Shown in pieces: positions 37,332-46,907 of a stretch of DNA of 64,000 nt. Within the stretch, counting starts at the first letter, position 1, and the number at the start of each line of letters is the position of its first letter. Origin of the DNA: Actinomycetales bacterium (GTDB taxonomy: Bacteria; Actinomycetota; Actinomycetes; Actinomycetales; Microbacteriaceae); assembly GCA_015655445.1 (NCBI GenBank), contig JAATFA010000033.1:1-64000 (forward strand), written 5' to 3'. The translations under genes and the position numbers were made by a program. A model generated the notes under the pieces. It was not told the DNA's origin, searched no databases, and was given only the letters and a program-made list of their open reading frames with translations.

Positions 37332-38087
37332 ATGACCGGCATCATCGAGGACCGCTTCGCCGGCCGCACCGTCATCGTCACGGGGGCGGGAGCCGGCATC
37401 GGCCGGGCGACCGCCGTGCGGCTCGCGCACGAGGGCGCGCGCGTGATCGCGACGGACGTCGTCGAGGAGCGCCTCGCCGACCTGCGCGCCGAGCTCGGCG
37501 ACACGGTCACGACGATCGCGGGCGACGTCGCCGCGGAGGAGACCGTGCGCTCGCTCCTCGACGCGGCGCACGGCCGCGTCGACGGCCTCGCGAACGTCGC
37601 GGGCATCATGGACGGCTTCCTGCCGACCGCGGAGCTCGACGACGCGACGTGGGAGCGCGTGCTCTCGGTCAACCTCACCGCCCTCATGCGGCTCACGCGC
37701 GCCGTGCTCCCCGGCATGATCGAGGCGGGCGCGGGCAGCATCGTCAACGTCTCCTCCGAGGCGGGGCTGCGCGGATCGGCGGCCGGCACCGCCTACACGA
37801 CCTCCAAGCACGCCGTCATCGGCCTCACGCGCAGCACGGCGTTCTTCTACACGCCGAAGGGCGTCCGCTGCAACGCCGTCGCTCCGGGCGGCGTCGCGAC
37901 GAGCATCGAGGCGGGATTCCGCTCCGCCTACGCCGCCGAGCGCCTCGGGCCGCTCCTGCAGGCGAACGTGCCGCCGGCCGCGACGGCCGAACAGCTCGCG
38001 GCGGCGATCACGTGGCTCCTGAGCGACGACTCCGCCAACGTCTCGGGGGCGGTGCTCGCCGACGACGGCGGCTGGGCCGCGATCTGA
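37332..38087 (+). CDS. Short-chain dehydrogenase/reductase
   Basis: GRTVIVTGAGAGIGRATAVRLAHEG...NVAGIMDGF...YTTSKHAVIGLTRSTAFFYTPKGVRCNAVAPGGVAT. Confidence 0.94.
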   Translation: MTGIIEDRFAGRTVIVTGAGAGIGRATAVRLAHEGARVIATDVVEERLADLRAELGDTVTTIAGDVAAEETVRSLLDAAHGRVDGLANVAGIMDGFLPTAELDDATWERVLSVNLTALMRLTRAVLPGMIEAGAGSIVNVSSEAGLRGSAAGTAYTTSKHAVIGLTRSTAFFYTPKGVRCNAVAPGGVATSIEAGFRSAYAAERLGPLLQANVPPAATAEQLAAAITWLLSDDSANVSGAVLADDGGWAAI

Positions 38088-38156
38088 GCCTGGGCGATCA
38101 CGGAGGAGCCGGAGCCGCGCGGCCGAGCGCCGCCGGCCCGCCGTAGACTTCCGGCG

Positions 38157-39305
38157 ATGCGCCGCTCCGCTGCCCTCGTGACGGCCGCTGCCGTCGCGGC
38201 TGCGCTCTGGCTCCTCAGCGGCCTCGCGTTCTCGGCCGTCGCGTTCTCGTCGAGCAGCTGGAGCTCCCTGGTCGCCCTCGTCGTGCCGCCGACCGTGCCC
38301 GCGACCGCGTGGCAGCTGCCGCAGCCGTGGAACTGGCTGCTCCCCCTGTGCAGCGCCGTCCTGTTCGGCGCGCTGCTCGCGCTCGCGCTGAGCCTGCTCG
38401 CCGGCTGGTCGCAGTGGCGGCGAGCCTCGCCCGGCCTCCGGTTCCTTGCGGCGTGGCTCGCCGCGATCGGAGCCGCGTTCGTCACCGCCGCCGTCTGGGC
38501 CGTCGGCAGCACGATCGCGTCGGCCACGCCCACGGGGACGGCGTGGGCGTTCCGCTCGGCGCAGCCGGACCTGCTCGCGAGCGGCTACGGGGGCGTCGTG
38601 TGGGGCTGGCTGTCGGCGCTCGTCGTCGCCCTCCTCACCCGCGCCGCCGCTCCGACCGCGGCGGCGCCCCCGAGACGTGGTCCCGTCGCGCTCCTCGCCG
38701 CGGCCGCCGTCGTCGCGCTCGCGGCCGGCGCCGGCGTCGTCGCCGCGCAGCCCGCCGCCACCCGCGCCGCCCGCATCGCCGCCGGCGGCGCGCCCAACGG
38801 CCTGCCGATCGCGACGCCTTCCCCGTCGACGGCTCCGCCCGTTCCGCCGCCGCGCGTCGCCGGCAGCACGCCCGCCGCGCCCGTGCCCGGCTCGTGCTCC
38901 CCCGACGACGTCGTCCTCTCGGCCACGGGCGGCGAGGGGGCCCTCGGTCACCGCGCGCTCACGCTCGTGCTCGTCAACCGGTCCGCCGGATCGTGCGTCG
39001 TCGACGGATATCCGGACGTCGCCTTCGCGGACGCCGACGGTCACGACCTCGGCGTCACGGTGCGACCCGGCGCCTCCTACCTCGCCGCCGACCCGGGACC
39101 GCGGCCGGTGTCCCTCGCCCCGGGCGCGGCGGCGGAGGCGCACCTCGCGTGGGACGCGACGGGCGCGCGGGCGGGAACGGCGGCGAGCGCCTGGGTCGCG
39201 CCCTACGCGGGCGCGTCCCGGACGCCGCTTCCCGTCGCCTCCGACATCACGGGCGCGTCCGCGGTGACCGTCACGGCGTGGGCGACGACGACCGTGAGCG
39301 GATGA
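38157..39305 (+). CDS. Membrane protein with C-terminal DUF4232-like domain
   Basis: N-terminal TM segments; C-terminal GALGHRALTLVLVNRSAGSCVVDGYPDVAFADADGHDLGVTVRPG. Confidence 0.75.
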   Translation: MRRSAALVTAAAVAAALWLLSGLAFSAVAFSSSSWSSLVALVVPPTVPATAWQLPQPWNWLLPLCSAVLFGALLALALSLLAGWSQWRRASPGLRFLAAWLAAIGAAFVTAAVWAVGSTIASATPTGTAWAFRSAQPDLLASGYGGVVWGWLSALVVALLTRAAAPTAAAPPRRGPVALLAAAAVVALAAGAGVVAAQPAATRAARIAAGGAPNGLPIATPSPSTAPPVPPPRVAGSTPAAPVPGSCSPDDVVLSATGGEGALGHRALTLVLVNRSAGSCVVDGYPDVAFADADGHDLGVTVRPGASYLAADPGPRPVSLAPGAAAEAHLAWDATGARAGTAASAWVAPYAGASRTPLPVASDITGASAVTVTAWATTTVSG

Positions 39306-39600
39306 TGGGTTCTTCTGCAGGGCGCGGTAGGGGGTCCGGCCAGGGCCGCCTCCATGCGCATCGCAGGCATCGGTCCGCTGGCCTCCCCGTCGACGACGTT
39401 CCGTCACACGAAATGTCGTCAACCTGCCGTTGGGCGCCCGCGGCCAGCGCGGCACAGGTTCTCTTCGCGGCCCCCTCCGTCCACAATAGGTCGAGCGGCG
39501 TCCCGCGCCCGCGAGGGCGTCGCAGGCGGAGCGGACGGCACGATGCGACGGGCACGGCGGAGGAGGAGGGGACAGTGGCGGACGCGGCAGAGCCGAGACG

Positions 39601-40146
39601 TGGATCGTCCTTCTGCGGAGCGTCAACCTCGGGAACCGGAACAAGGTCTCCATGCCCGCGCTGCGGGACCGCTTGCGCGATCGCGGCCTCCCCGGCTGCG
39701 AGACCTATCTGCAGAGCGGCAACCTCGTCGTGCGCAGCGCGCGTCACCGCGACGCGATCGCGCTCCTCGTCGAGACCGCGCTCCGCGAGGACCTCGGCGT
39801 CGAGACGACGGCGATCGTGCGATCGGAGCACGAGTGGCGCGCGGTGCTCGCGGCGAACCCATTCGCCGGCTCGTCGACGCTCGTGCAGGTCGTGCTGCTG
39901 AGCGCGGTGCCCGACGCCGCGCGCGTCGAGGCCCTCGAGTCGGAGGACTGGGGCGACGATCGCGTCGCGGTCGTCGGCGACGCCGTCTACGTCGAGTACG
40001 CGGGCGGACGCGTGCACGCGAGCCGCGCCCAGCACGCGACGATCCTGCGCCGCCTCCGGGTCTCCGGCACGGCACGCACATGGGCGACCGTCGTCGGCGT
40101 GGCAAGGCTCGCCGGCCTCGACACGGCAGCCCCGGGCACGGCGTGA
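39601..40146 (+). pseudogene. DUF1697 protein with disrupted 5' frame (or truncated CDS from ATG 39652)
   Basis: In-frame WIVLLRSVNLGNRNKVSMPALRDRLRDRGLPGCETYLQSGNLVVRSA begins at 39601, but no ATG/GTG/TTG lies between the upstream in-frame TAG (39487) and the conserved start region; a GTG-ADAAEPR start lies in a different frame. Confidence 0.6.
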
Positions 40147-40183
40147 CGCGGCGCAGCGCGGCGGCGAGGGCGCCGCGCTCCGG

Positions 40184-40888
40184 CTAGCTGACGAGCGCCT
40201 CGAGCTCGGCGAGGATGAGGCGGGTCGACCGCAGCGGATCGGTCAGCGCGCTGCCCATGACGACCGCGCTCGCGCCCTCCGCGAGCGCCTGCGCGACCTG
40301 GGCCGCCGTGCGATAGCGTCCCTCGGCGACGACGGGGACAGCGACCTCGCGCGCGAGGTCCGCCACGAGCGCGAGGTCCGGCCCGAAGGCTCCGCTCGCC
40401 CGCATCGTCCCGCGCGTCGCATCCGTGTAGCCGGAGAGCGTAGACGCGACCGCGTCCGCTCCCGCCCGATCCGCGCGCCGCCCCGCCTCCGCCGTGTCGA
40501 CGTCGGCGAGCACGGCCACGCCGATCTCGTCCCGGATCCTCGCGATGAGGTCCTCCAGGCTCTCCGGATACGGCCGGGGACGCATCGTCGCGTCGATCGC
40601 GATCGCGTCCGCTCCCGCGTCGGCGAGCGCGCGAGCGAGCGACGACGCGGGCGTGATCCACTGCGCGCCCGTGTCGTCGAGCACCTTGTAGAGCCCGATC
40701 ACGGGAACGGCGACGCGCGCCTTGATCGCCGCGACGTCGGCGGGACCGTTCGCGCGGATCGCGCACGCGCCCCCGTGCACGGCCGCGTCGGCGATCGCCG
40801 CCATGATGCCGGGGTCTCGCAGGGGCGACCCCTCGGCCGCCTGGCACGAGACGATCAGCGGGCCGCCGAGGGTCGAGAAGTGGAACAT
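40184..40888 (-). CDS. nanE: N-acylglucosamine/N-acetylmannosamine-6-phosphate 2-epimerase
   Basis: GGPLIVSCQAAEGSPLRDPGIMAAIADAAVHGGACAIRANG...VIGLYK...IAIDATMRPRP...LADVDTAEAG...STLSGYTD...VVAEGRY. Confidence 0.92.
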   Translation of the reverse strand: MFHFSTLGGPLIVSCQAAEGSPLRDPGIMAAIADAAVHGGACAIRANGPADVAAIKARVAVPVIGLYKVLDDTGAQWITPASSLARALADAGADAIAIDATMRPRPYPESLEDLIARIRDEIGVAVLADVDTAEAGRRADRAGADAVASTLSGYTDATRGTMRASGAFGPDLALVADLAREVAVPVVAEGRYRTAAQVAQALAEGASAVVMGSALTDPLRSTRLILAELEALVS

Positions 40889-40891
40889 GGA

Positions 40892-41623
40892 TCACACCTG
40901 CCGTGAGTCTCGCTGTCGGTGGGATCCGTCGAGGTCCACCTGGAACTGATATCGATCGCCGCGATAGAGGCTGCGCACCGCCTCCACTCGGCGCCCGTCC
41001 TGCATCCACGTCACGCGCTCGACGAGGATCGCCGGGCTCAACGGCGCGACGGCGAGCAGCGCGGCCTCCTCGTCGTCGAGCACGGTCGCCTCCATCGTCT
41101 GCGAGCCAGAGGCGATCTCGATCCCGTAGCGGCGCGAGAGCGTCGTATAGAGCGAGTCGTTGCCGAGGAGCTCGGGATCGAATCCGGGGATGAGCGCCTC
41201 CGGGATCGTGACGTCCTCGAGCGCCATGGGCTCGCCGTCCGCGAGCCGCAGCCGTCGCATCGTCAGGACCGGGTCACCGGGGCTGATCTGCAGGCGCGCG
41301 CCCATGCGTGCGCCGGCCGCACGCGAGCGATGGGAGATGAGCCGCGACGAGCTCGACATGCGTCGCGCCCGCATGTCCTCCGAGAACGACTGCACGCGGA
41401 AGGTCTGCGTGAGCTTGGGACGCGCGACGAACGTCCCGCTGCCCTGCCGCCGTACGAGCAGGCCGTCGTCGGCGAGATCGTCGAGGGCTCGCCGCAGTGT
41501 CTCACGTGCCACGCCGAACCGCTCACCGAGCACGCGCTCCGAGGGGAGCTGCTCGCCCTGCGGCAGCTCCTCGATGAGGGCGAGCAGGCGCTGCCGCACG
41601 AGGTCGCCCTTCGAGGTCGTCAT
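40892..41623 (-). CDS. GntR-family (HutC/UTRA) transcriptional regulator, DasR/NagR-like
   Basis: GEQLPSERVLGERFGVARETLRRALDDLADDGLLVRRQGSGTFVARPK plus UTRA domain; dre-like sites in its upstream region. Confidence 0.9.
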   Translation of the reverse strand: MTTSKGDLVRQRLLALIEELPQGEQLPSERVLGERFGVARETLRRALDDLADDGLLVRRQGSGTFVARPKLTQTFRVQSFSEDMRARRMSSSSRLISHRSRAAGARMGARLQISPGDPVLTMRRLRLADGEPMALEDVTIPEALIPGFDPELLGNDSLYTTLSRRYGIEIASGSQTMEATVLDDEEAALLAVAPLSPAILVERVTWMQDGRRVEAVRSLYRGDRYQFQVDLDGSHRQRDSRQV

Positions 41624-41689
41624 CCGTCTGCCCTCCACCACCGTGCCGACACCACGCCGACCTACATTTCCTACCGCACTATATCCCGG

Positions 41690-41701
41690 TGGTCTAGTCC
41701 A
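41690..41701. promoter_or_regulatory. dre-like (DasR/NagR) operator TGGTCTAGTCCA
   Basis: One mismatch to palindromic TGGTCTAGACCA; related half-sites TGGTCTA at 41741 and CTAGACCACT at 41795-41804. Confidence 0.65.
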
Positions 41702-41884
41702 AATCTCATTGCCGTCGACTTGCTCGATCGCGCTGCCGCGTGGTCTATTGACAGGGGTGCTGTCGCCGTGTTGGCTATTCCGACATCGGCAGGGCTAGAC
41801 CACTATGAGCCCCAACAGAAGCTCCATGACTAGACGAGTCGCCCTGCACCATCGAGCAACGCATCACCGACACGAGAGAAGAGC

Positions 41885-43234
41885 ATGATGAGGAAACGCA
41901 GGATCGCCGCCGCGGCGCTCGCCATGGGCACCGTCGCCGCTCTGCTCGCCGGGTGCGCCTCCGGCGGCTCGGGGTCCTCCGGCGGGGTCACGACCGTCAA
42001 CATGGTCCTGTGGCCCGGCCCGGAGGGCGACGCGATGCAGAAGGTCGTCGACGCCTGGAACGCGGACCAGGGCGTCAAGGACAAGGTCAAGGTCAAGATG
42101 GTCCTGCTCAGCCGCGACGACACGTTCTCGCGCGAGACCACGGAGATCAGCGCGCGCTCGTCGAGCGAGGACATCTACTTCGTCGCGAGCTACAACGTGA
42201 ACTACTACCAGGCCGGTCTCGACCCCATCGACGATGTCGGCATCACAGACAGCGACTACTTCACGCCGGTCGTCGAGGGGCTCAAGATCGGCGGCAAGCA
42301 ATACGCGCTGCCGCTGGACGTGAGCAATCACTTCCTCTACTACCGCAAGGACCTCATCGACCGGCTCCTCTCCGACGACGCCCAGAGAGCCGCCTACCGG
42401 CAGGTGAGCCAGAAGGTGCTCGGCGAGGCCCGCGATCCGAAGGACCCCGCGGACTGGGACGTCGACGACTACCTCGCGATGGCGGCGTACTTCTCCAAGT
42501 CCGCCAACCCCGGCTCTCCGACGACCTACGGCACGGCCCTCCAGCTGAAGACCTCCGTCTTCAACATCACCCTGTGGGACGACCTGCTGTGGGGCCTCGG
42601 CGGCGGATGGACGACGAAGAGCGGGAAGGCCGACCTCACGTCGCCGCAGGCGAAGAAGGCCATGGACGTCTACCGCACGATCTACGAGAACAAGTGGACC
42701 TCGCCGGACGCCGCGCAGGCCGAGTACGCGGAGACGAACTCCGCGCTCGAATCCGGCGACGTCGCCTTCGCGATGCAATGGTCGTCCGCGTACTCCGAGC
42801 TCACCGATCCCACGAAGGCACCCAAGGTCGCGCACACGATCGCCGTCGCGCCCGAGCCGGGCGACCCGCACTCGACGCACGTACACGCGCTCGCCGTCGC
42901 GCTCAACAAGTACTCGAAGAACAAGGACGCGGCGAAGACCTGGCTGAAGTACCTCGCCACGCCCGAGGCGATGACCGCATACGCCAAGGCCGGCGGCATC
43001 CCCTCGATGCCGAAGGTGCTCGCGGACAACGTCGACGTCAACGCGGCGTTCACGCCCATCGCGGACCAGGTGGGCAAGTACGGCTACACGCCGCCGCTCT
43101 TCACGGGCACGTTCGACGCCATGACCCAGCTCACCGAGGCGCTCAACCCCGGCTGGGTCGGGATCTCCCCCGTCGACGAGGTGCTCGGCGACGCGAACAC
43201 GAAGCTGCAATCCCAGCTCGACAAGCGGAAGTAG
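41885..43234 (+). CDS. Carbohydrate ABC transporter substrate-binding lipoprotein
   Basis: RIAAAALAMGTVAALLAGCASGG lipobox; family-1 SBP: VNMVLWPGPEGDAMQKVVDAWNAD...ALPLDVSNHFLYYRKDLIDRL. Confidence 0.93.
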   Translation: MMRKRRIAAAALAMGTVAALLAGCASGGSGSSGGVTTVNMVLWPGPEGDAMQKVVDAWNADQGVKDKVKVKMVLLSRDDTFSRETTEISARSSSEDIYFVASYNVNYYQAGLDPIDDVGITDSDYFTPVVEGLKIGGKQYALPLDVSNHFLYYRKDLIDRLLSDDAQRAAYRQVSQKVLGEARDPKDPADWDVDDYLAMAAYFSKSANPGSPTTYGTALQLKTSVFNITLWDDLLWGLGGGWTTKSGKADLTSPQAKKAMDVYRTIYENKWTSPDAAQAEYAETNSALESGDVAFAMQWSSAYSELTDPTKAPKVAHTIAVAPEPGDPHSTHVHALAVALNKYSKNKDAAKTWLKYLATPEAMTAYAKAGGIPSMPKVLADNVDVNAAFTPIADQVGKYGYTPPLFTGTFDAMTQLTEALNPGWVGISPVDEVLGDANTKLQSQLDKRK

Positions 43235-43245
43235 CGCGTCGCCCC

Positions 43246-44178
43246 ATGATCTCGAGCACGATCGGCGCCGCGGCGCCGCGGTCCCGCCGCCCCGCGGGGA
43301 CGCGGCGGCGCGGCGCCCCCCGGGGGGCCGCCCGCTGGGCGCTCTCGGCGCCACTGCTGATCTTCCTCGCGCTCTTCGCCGTCATCCCCACCGGATACGG
43401 CGTGTGGGTCGCGCTCACCGACCAGACCGTGCTGAGCACCGACGTGCGCTTCGTCGGCCTGGAGAACTTCGCCGCCGTCCTCGCGGACAAGGCGTTCTGG
43501 TCCTCCCTGTGGTTCACCGCCTGGTACACCGTGCTCACCACCGCGATCACGCTCGCGACGGGGCTGGGAGTGGCGCTGCTCGTCAACCGGCGCTTCCCGG
43601 GCAAGCGCGCGCTCTTCACGATCGTCCTGCTGCCGATCATGATCGCGCCCGCTCTCATGGGACTCATGTTCCGGCTCGCCCTCAACGGGGACACGGGCGT
43701 CATTCCCGCCGTGCTCCGCTCCCTCGGCATGCAGGTGAGCCTGTTCGATCCGCACGCGGTCGCCGCGCTCCTCGTGGTGCTCGAGGTCGTCCAATGGACC
43801 CCGTTCACCTTCCTCATCATCTACTCGGGGCTCCAGGCGCTCCCCGCCGAGCTCTACGAGGCCGCCGCGCTCGACGGCGCAAGCCGGTGGCAGGCGTTCG
43901 TCGACGTGACGCTGCCCCTCCTGCGGCCCGTCCTGTTCGCGGCAGGCTTCCTGCGCGGCGTCGACGCGCTGCGCACCTTCGACGTCATCTACGTGCTGAC
44001 GGGGGGTGGACCGGGGACGGTGACGACGACGCTCAGCATCTACGTCTACAAGCAGGCCTTCGTGTCGGGCTCGTTCGGCCTCGCCGCGGCGGCCGCGGTC
44101 CTCGTCATGATCATCATCGTGCCGCTCGTGCCGCTTCTCATCAGTCGCGTCGTCGTCCAGCCGGGAGACGCCGCGTGA
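43246..44178 (+). CDS. Carbohydrate ABC transporter permease (MalF type)
   Basis: SAPLLIFLALFAVIPTGYGVWVALTDQTVL...LPAELYEAAALDGASRWQAFVDVTLPLLRPVL. Confidence 0.95.
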   Translation: MISSTIGAAAPRSRRPAGTRRRGAPRGAARWALSAPLLIFLALFAVIPTGYGVWVALTDQTVLSTDVRFVGLENFAAVLADKAFWSSLWFTAWYTVLTTAITLATGLGVALLVNRRFPGKRALFTIVLLPIMIAPALMGLMFRLALNGDTGVIPAVLRSLGMQVSLFDPHAVAALLVVLEVVQWTPFTFLIIYSGLQALPAELYEAAALDGASRWQAFVDVTLPLLRPVLFAAGFLRGVDALRTFDVIYVLTGGGPGTVTTTLSIYVYKQAFVSGSFGLAAAAAVLVMIIIVPLVPLLISRVVVQPGDAA

Positions 44179-45035
44179 CGGCCGCGACGACGCGCCGCCG
44201 CCGCTCCCGTGGTCGCGGCCTGCCCGCTCGCGTCGGCACGACCGTGCTCGTGTCACTCATCGCGCTCGTCGTGAACATCCCCTTCATCACCGCGATCCTC
44301 ACGAGCTTCAAGACGACCGCGGGGATCAGCGAGCCGCTCACGCCGCCCATCGGCGGAGCCGCGACCCTCGAGCACTATCGGAACGCGCTTTACGCGGCCG
44401 GGTACGACTTCGGCTCCTACTTCCTCAACAGCACGATCATCGCCGTGTGCGCCGTCGTCCTCGTGCTCGCGATCGCGATCCCCGCCGCATACGCGATCGT
44501 GCGGCTCGGGCTCGCCGGTCGCTGGCTCCTCAACGGCGTCGCGGGGCTGCGCCTGCTCCCCGCGATCTTCTTCGTGCTCCCGCTGTTCCTCATGTTCCAG
44601 AACCTCGGGCTCATCGACACGCTGTGGGCGATGATCATCGTCGACACGTTCCTCAACCTGCCGATCGTCATGGTGCTCGTGAGCCGCGCGATCGCAGAGC
44701 TGCCGATCGAGATCGAGGAGGCCGCGCAGCTCGACGGCGCCTCCTCCTTCCGCACGCTCGTCGCGCTCGTGACGCCGCTGCTCGCCCCGACCCTCGTCGC
44801 CGCGGGGACCATCACATTCCTCTTCACGTGGAACTACTACCTCTTCGCCGTCGTCATGACCACGACGCAGGCGCGCACGATCGTCGCGGGCGCGACGAAC
44901 TTCATCACGAGCTTCGGCGTGCTCTGGGGCGACATCTCAGCCGTCACCGTGCTGTCGGTCGCCGTGCCCGTCGTGCTCTCGGTCTTCGCCCAGCGCTACC
45001 TCGTGCAGGGGCTCGCGGCGGGAGCCACCAAGTGA
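44175..45035 (+). CDS. Carbohydrate ABC transporter permease (MalG type)
   Basis: NIPFITAILTSFKTTAGI...LPIEIEEAAQLDGASSFRTLVALVTPLLAPTLVAAGTITFLFTWNYYLFAVV. Confidence 0.95.
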   Translation: MTAATTRRRRSRGRGLPARVGTTVLVSLIALVVNIPFITAILTSFKTTAGISEPLTPPIGGAATLEHYRNALYAAGYDFGSYFLNSTIIAVCAVVLVLAIAIPAAYAIVRLGLAGRWLLNGVAGLRLLPAIFFVLPLFLMFQNLGLIDTLWAMIIVDTFLNLPIVMVLVSRAIAELPIEIEEAAQLDGASSFRTLVALVTPLLAPTLVAAGTITFLFTWNYYLFAVVMTTTQARTIVAGATNFITSFGVLWGDISAVTVLSVAVPVVLSVFAQRYLVQGLAAGATK

Positions 45036-45060
45036 ACGGCACGAGCCGGAGGAGGAGCCG

Positions 45061-45861
45061 ATGACCGAGGAACGGCTGCAGGGACGCGTGGCGATCGTCA
45101 CGGGTGGCGGAAGCGGCATCGGCCGCGCCATAGCGCTCGAGCTCGCTCGAGCGGGGGCGCGCGTCGCGATCGCCGGACGCCGGGCCGACGCGCTCGAGCA
45201 GACGGTCGCGCTCGCGGGAGACGCCGAGCTGCTCGCCGTGCCGGCCGACGTCCGCGACCCCGACGCGCGGGAGAGACTCATCGCCACGACCGTCGACCGC
45301 CTCGGCTCACTCGACGTGCTCGTGAACAACGCCGGAGTCACGGCGATCTCGCCGCTGCTCGACTACACCGTCGAGGAATGGCGCGCCGTGCACGAGACCC
45401 ACTCGGAGGCGACGTTCTTCCTGACCCAGGCCGCCGTGCCCGCGCTGCGCTCCTCCGACCAGGCGCGCGTCGTGAACATCGGGTCCGTCTACGGCTCGCT
45501 CGGCATCAACAACGACCACTACGGCGACGCGCTGCCGTGGGATGCGCCGGGCGGACGCGGACCCGTGCGCGAGTTCGCATACGCGGCGACCAAGGGGGCC
45601 GTGCTGCAGCTCACGCGCGAGCTCGCGACCGCGCTCGGACGATGGGGCATCACCGTGAACGCGGTCACGCCCGGCATGATCCCCGTCGACGCGATCCCCA
45701 TGGCGGACGTGACGCGTGCGCGCCTCTCCGCCGCGACACCGCTCGGTCGCGTGGGACGTCCCGAAGAGATCGCCGATGTCGTGCGGTTCGTGGCGAGCGC
45801 ACGATCCGCGTTCATGACGGGTGCGGAGATCAGGGTCGACGGCGGATGGTCGATCTGGTGA
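45061..45861 (+). CDS. SDR-family oxidoreductase
   Basis: GRVAIVTGGGSGIGRAIALELARAGARVAIAGRR...NNAGVTAISPLLDYT...YAATKGAVLQLTRELATALGRWGITVNAVTPGMI. Confidence 0.95.
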   Translation: MTEERLQGRVAIVTGGGSGIGRAIALELARAGARVAIAGRRADALEQTVALAGDAELLAVPADVRDPDARERLIATTVDRLGSLDVLVNNAGVTAISPLLDYTVEEWRAVHETHSEATFFLTQAAVPALRSSDQARVVNIGSVYGSLGINNDHYGDALPWDAPGGRGPVREFAYAATKGAVLQLTRELATALGRWGITVNAVTPGMIPVDAIPMADVTRARLSAATPLGRVGRPEEIADVVRFVASARSAFMTGAEIRVDGGWSIW

Positions 45862-45890
45862 CCGGCACGGTCGAAAGCGGAGGAACGGGC

Positions 45891-46907
45891 ATGGGCGCGA
45901 CGAGCGTCGGCATCGCAGTCGTCGGGCTCGGTGCGATCGGGCAGGAGCACCTCGCGGTCTACCGTGCGCTTCCCGGCGTGCGCGTGGCGGCGGTCGCCGA
46001 CTTCGACGGCGACCGCGCTCGGACGCACGGCGACGCCCTCGGCGTACCCGCCTACCGCGACGTCGCCGAAGTGCTCGCGGCCCGCGACGTCGACGCCGTG
46101 AGCCTGTGCACGCCCGACCAGCTCCACTTCGAGGACGCGCGCGCCGTGCTCGGCGCCGGCCGGCACCTCCTGCTCGAGAAGCCCATCGCGACGACCGTCG
46201 AGGAGGCGGACGAGCTCGTGCGCGTCGCCGAGGCCGCCGCCCTCGTCGCGCTGCCCGGCCACGTGCTCCACTTCGACGGGCGGTACGTGACCGCACGCGA
46301 CCATGTCGCCTCGGGCGCGCTCGGCGACGTCGTCCACGGCTACGTGCGCAGGGACAACAAGACGAGCGTCGCCGAGCGCGTGCGCGGGCGCACGTCCGTG
46401 ACGTACTTCCTCGGCGTACACGACATCGAGATCGTCACGTGGATCACGGGACGGCGCGTCGTCGAGGTGCAGGCGATGCAGACCGGCCACCGCACGCCCG
46501 ACGGCGCGCAGGCGGTCGCCACGCTCGCCGCCCTGCGGCTCGACAACGGCGCGGTCGTGCAGCTCGAGGCGGCCTGGGGGCTGCCGGAGACGCATCCGTC
46601 CGATCTCGACGCGCGCTTGCGCCTCGTCGGGACCCGCGGCGAGCTCGCGATCGACATCCTCGAGCAGGGCGTGCGCGTCGTGGGTGATCGCGTGGGGTTC
46701 CCCTTCCCCTCCGCCGCCCCGATCGAGGGGTCGCCACAGGGCGCCCTCGCGGAGGAGCTCCGCGCGTTCGTGCGCTGCATCCGCGAGGGGCTGCCCTCGC
46801 CCGTGCCCATGCGCGCGGCAGCCGACGCCGTGCGCGTCGCGGCGGCCATCGACGCGTCGGTCGCGCAGGACGCACCCGTGCGCGTCGAGTACCCTCCCGC
46901 GCCGTGA
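45891..46907 (+). CDS. Gfo/Idh/MocA-family oxidoreductase
   Basis: GIAVVGLGAIGQEHLAVYRALPGVRVAAVADFD...LCTPDQLHFEDARAVLGAGRHLLLEKPIATTVEEADEL. Confidence 0.95.
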   Translation: MGATSVGIAVVGLGAIGQEHLAVYRALPGVRVAAVADFDGDRARTHGDALGVPAYRDVAEVLAARDVDAVSLCTPDQLHFEDARAVLGAGRHLLLEKPIATTVEEADELVRVAEAAALVALPGHVLHFDGRYVTARDHVASGALGDVVHGYVRRDNKTSVAERVRGRTSVTYFLGVHDIEIVTWITGRRVVEVQAMQTGHRTPDGAQAVATLAALRLDNGAVVQLEAAWGLPETHPSDLDARLRLVGTRGELAIDILEQGVRVVGDRVGFPFPSAAPIEGSPQGALAEELRAFVRCIREGLPSPVPMRAAADAVRVAAAIDASVAQDAPVRVEYPPAP

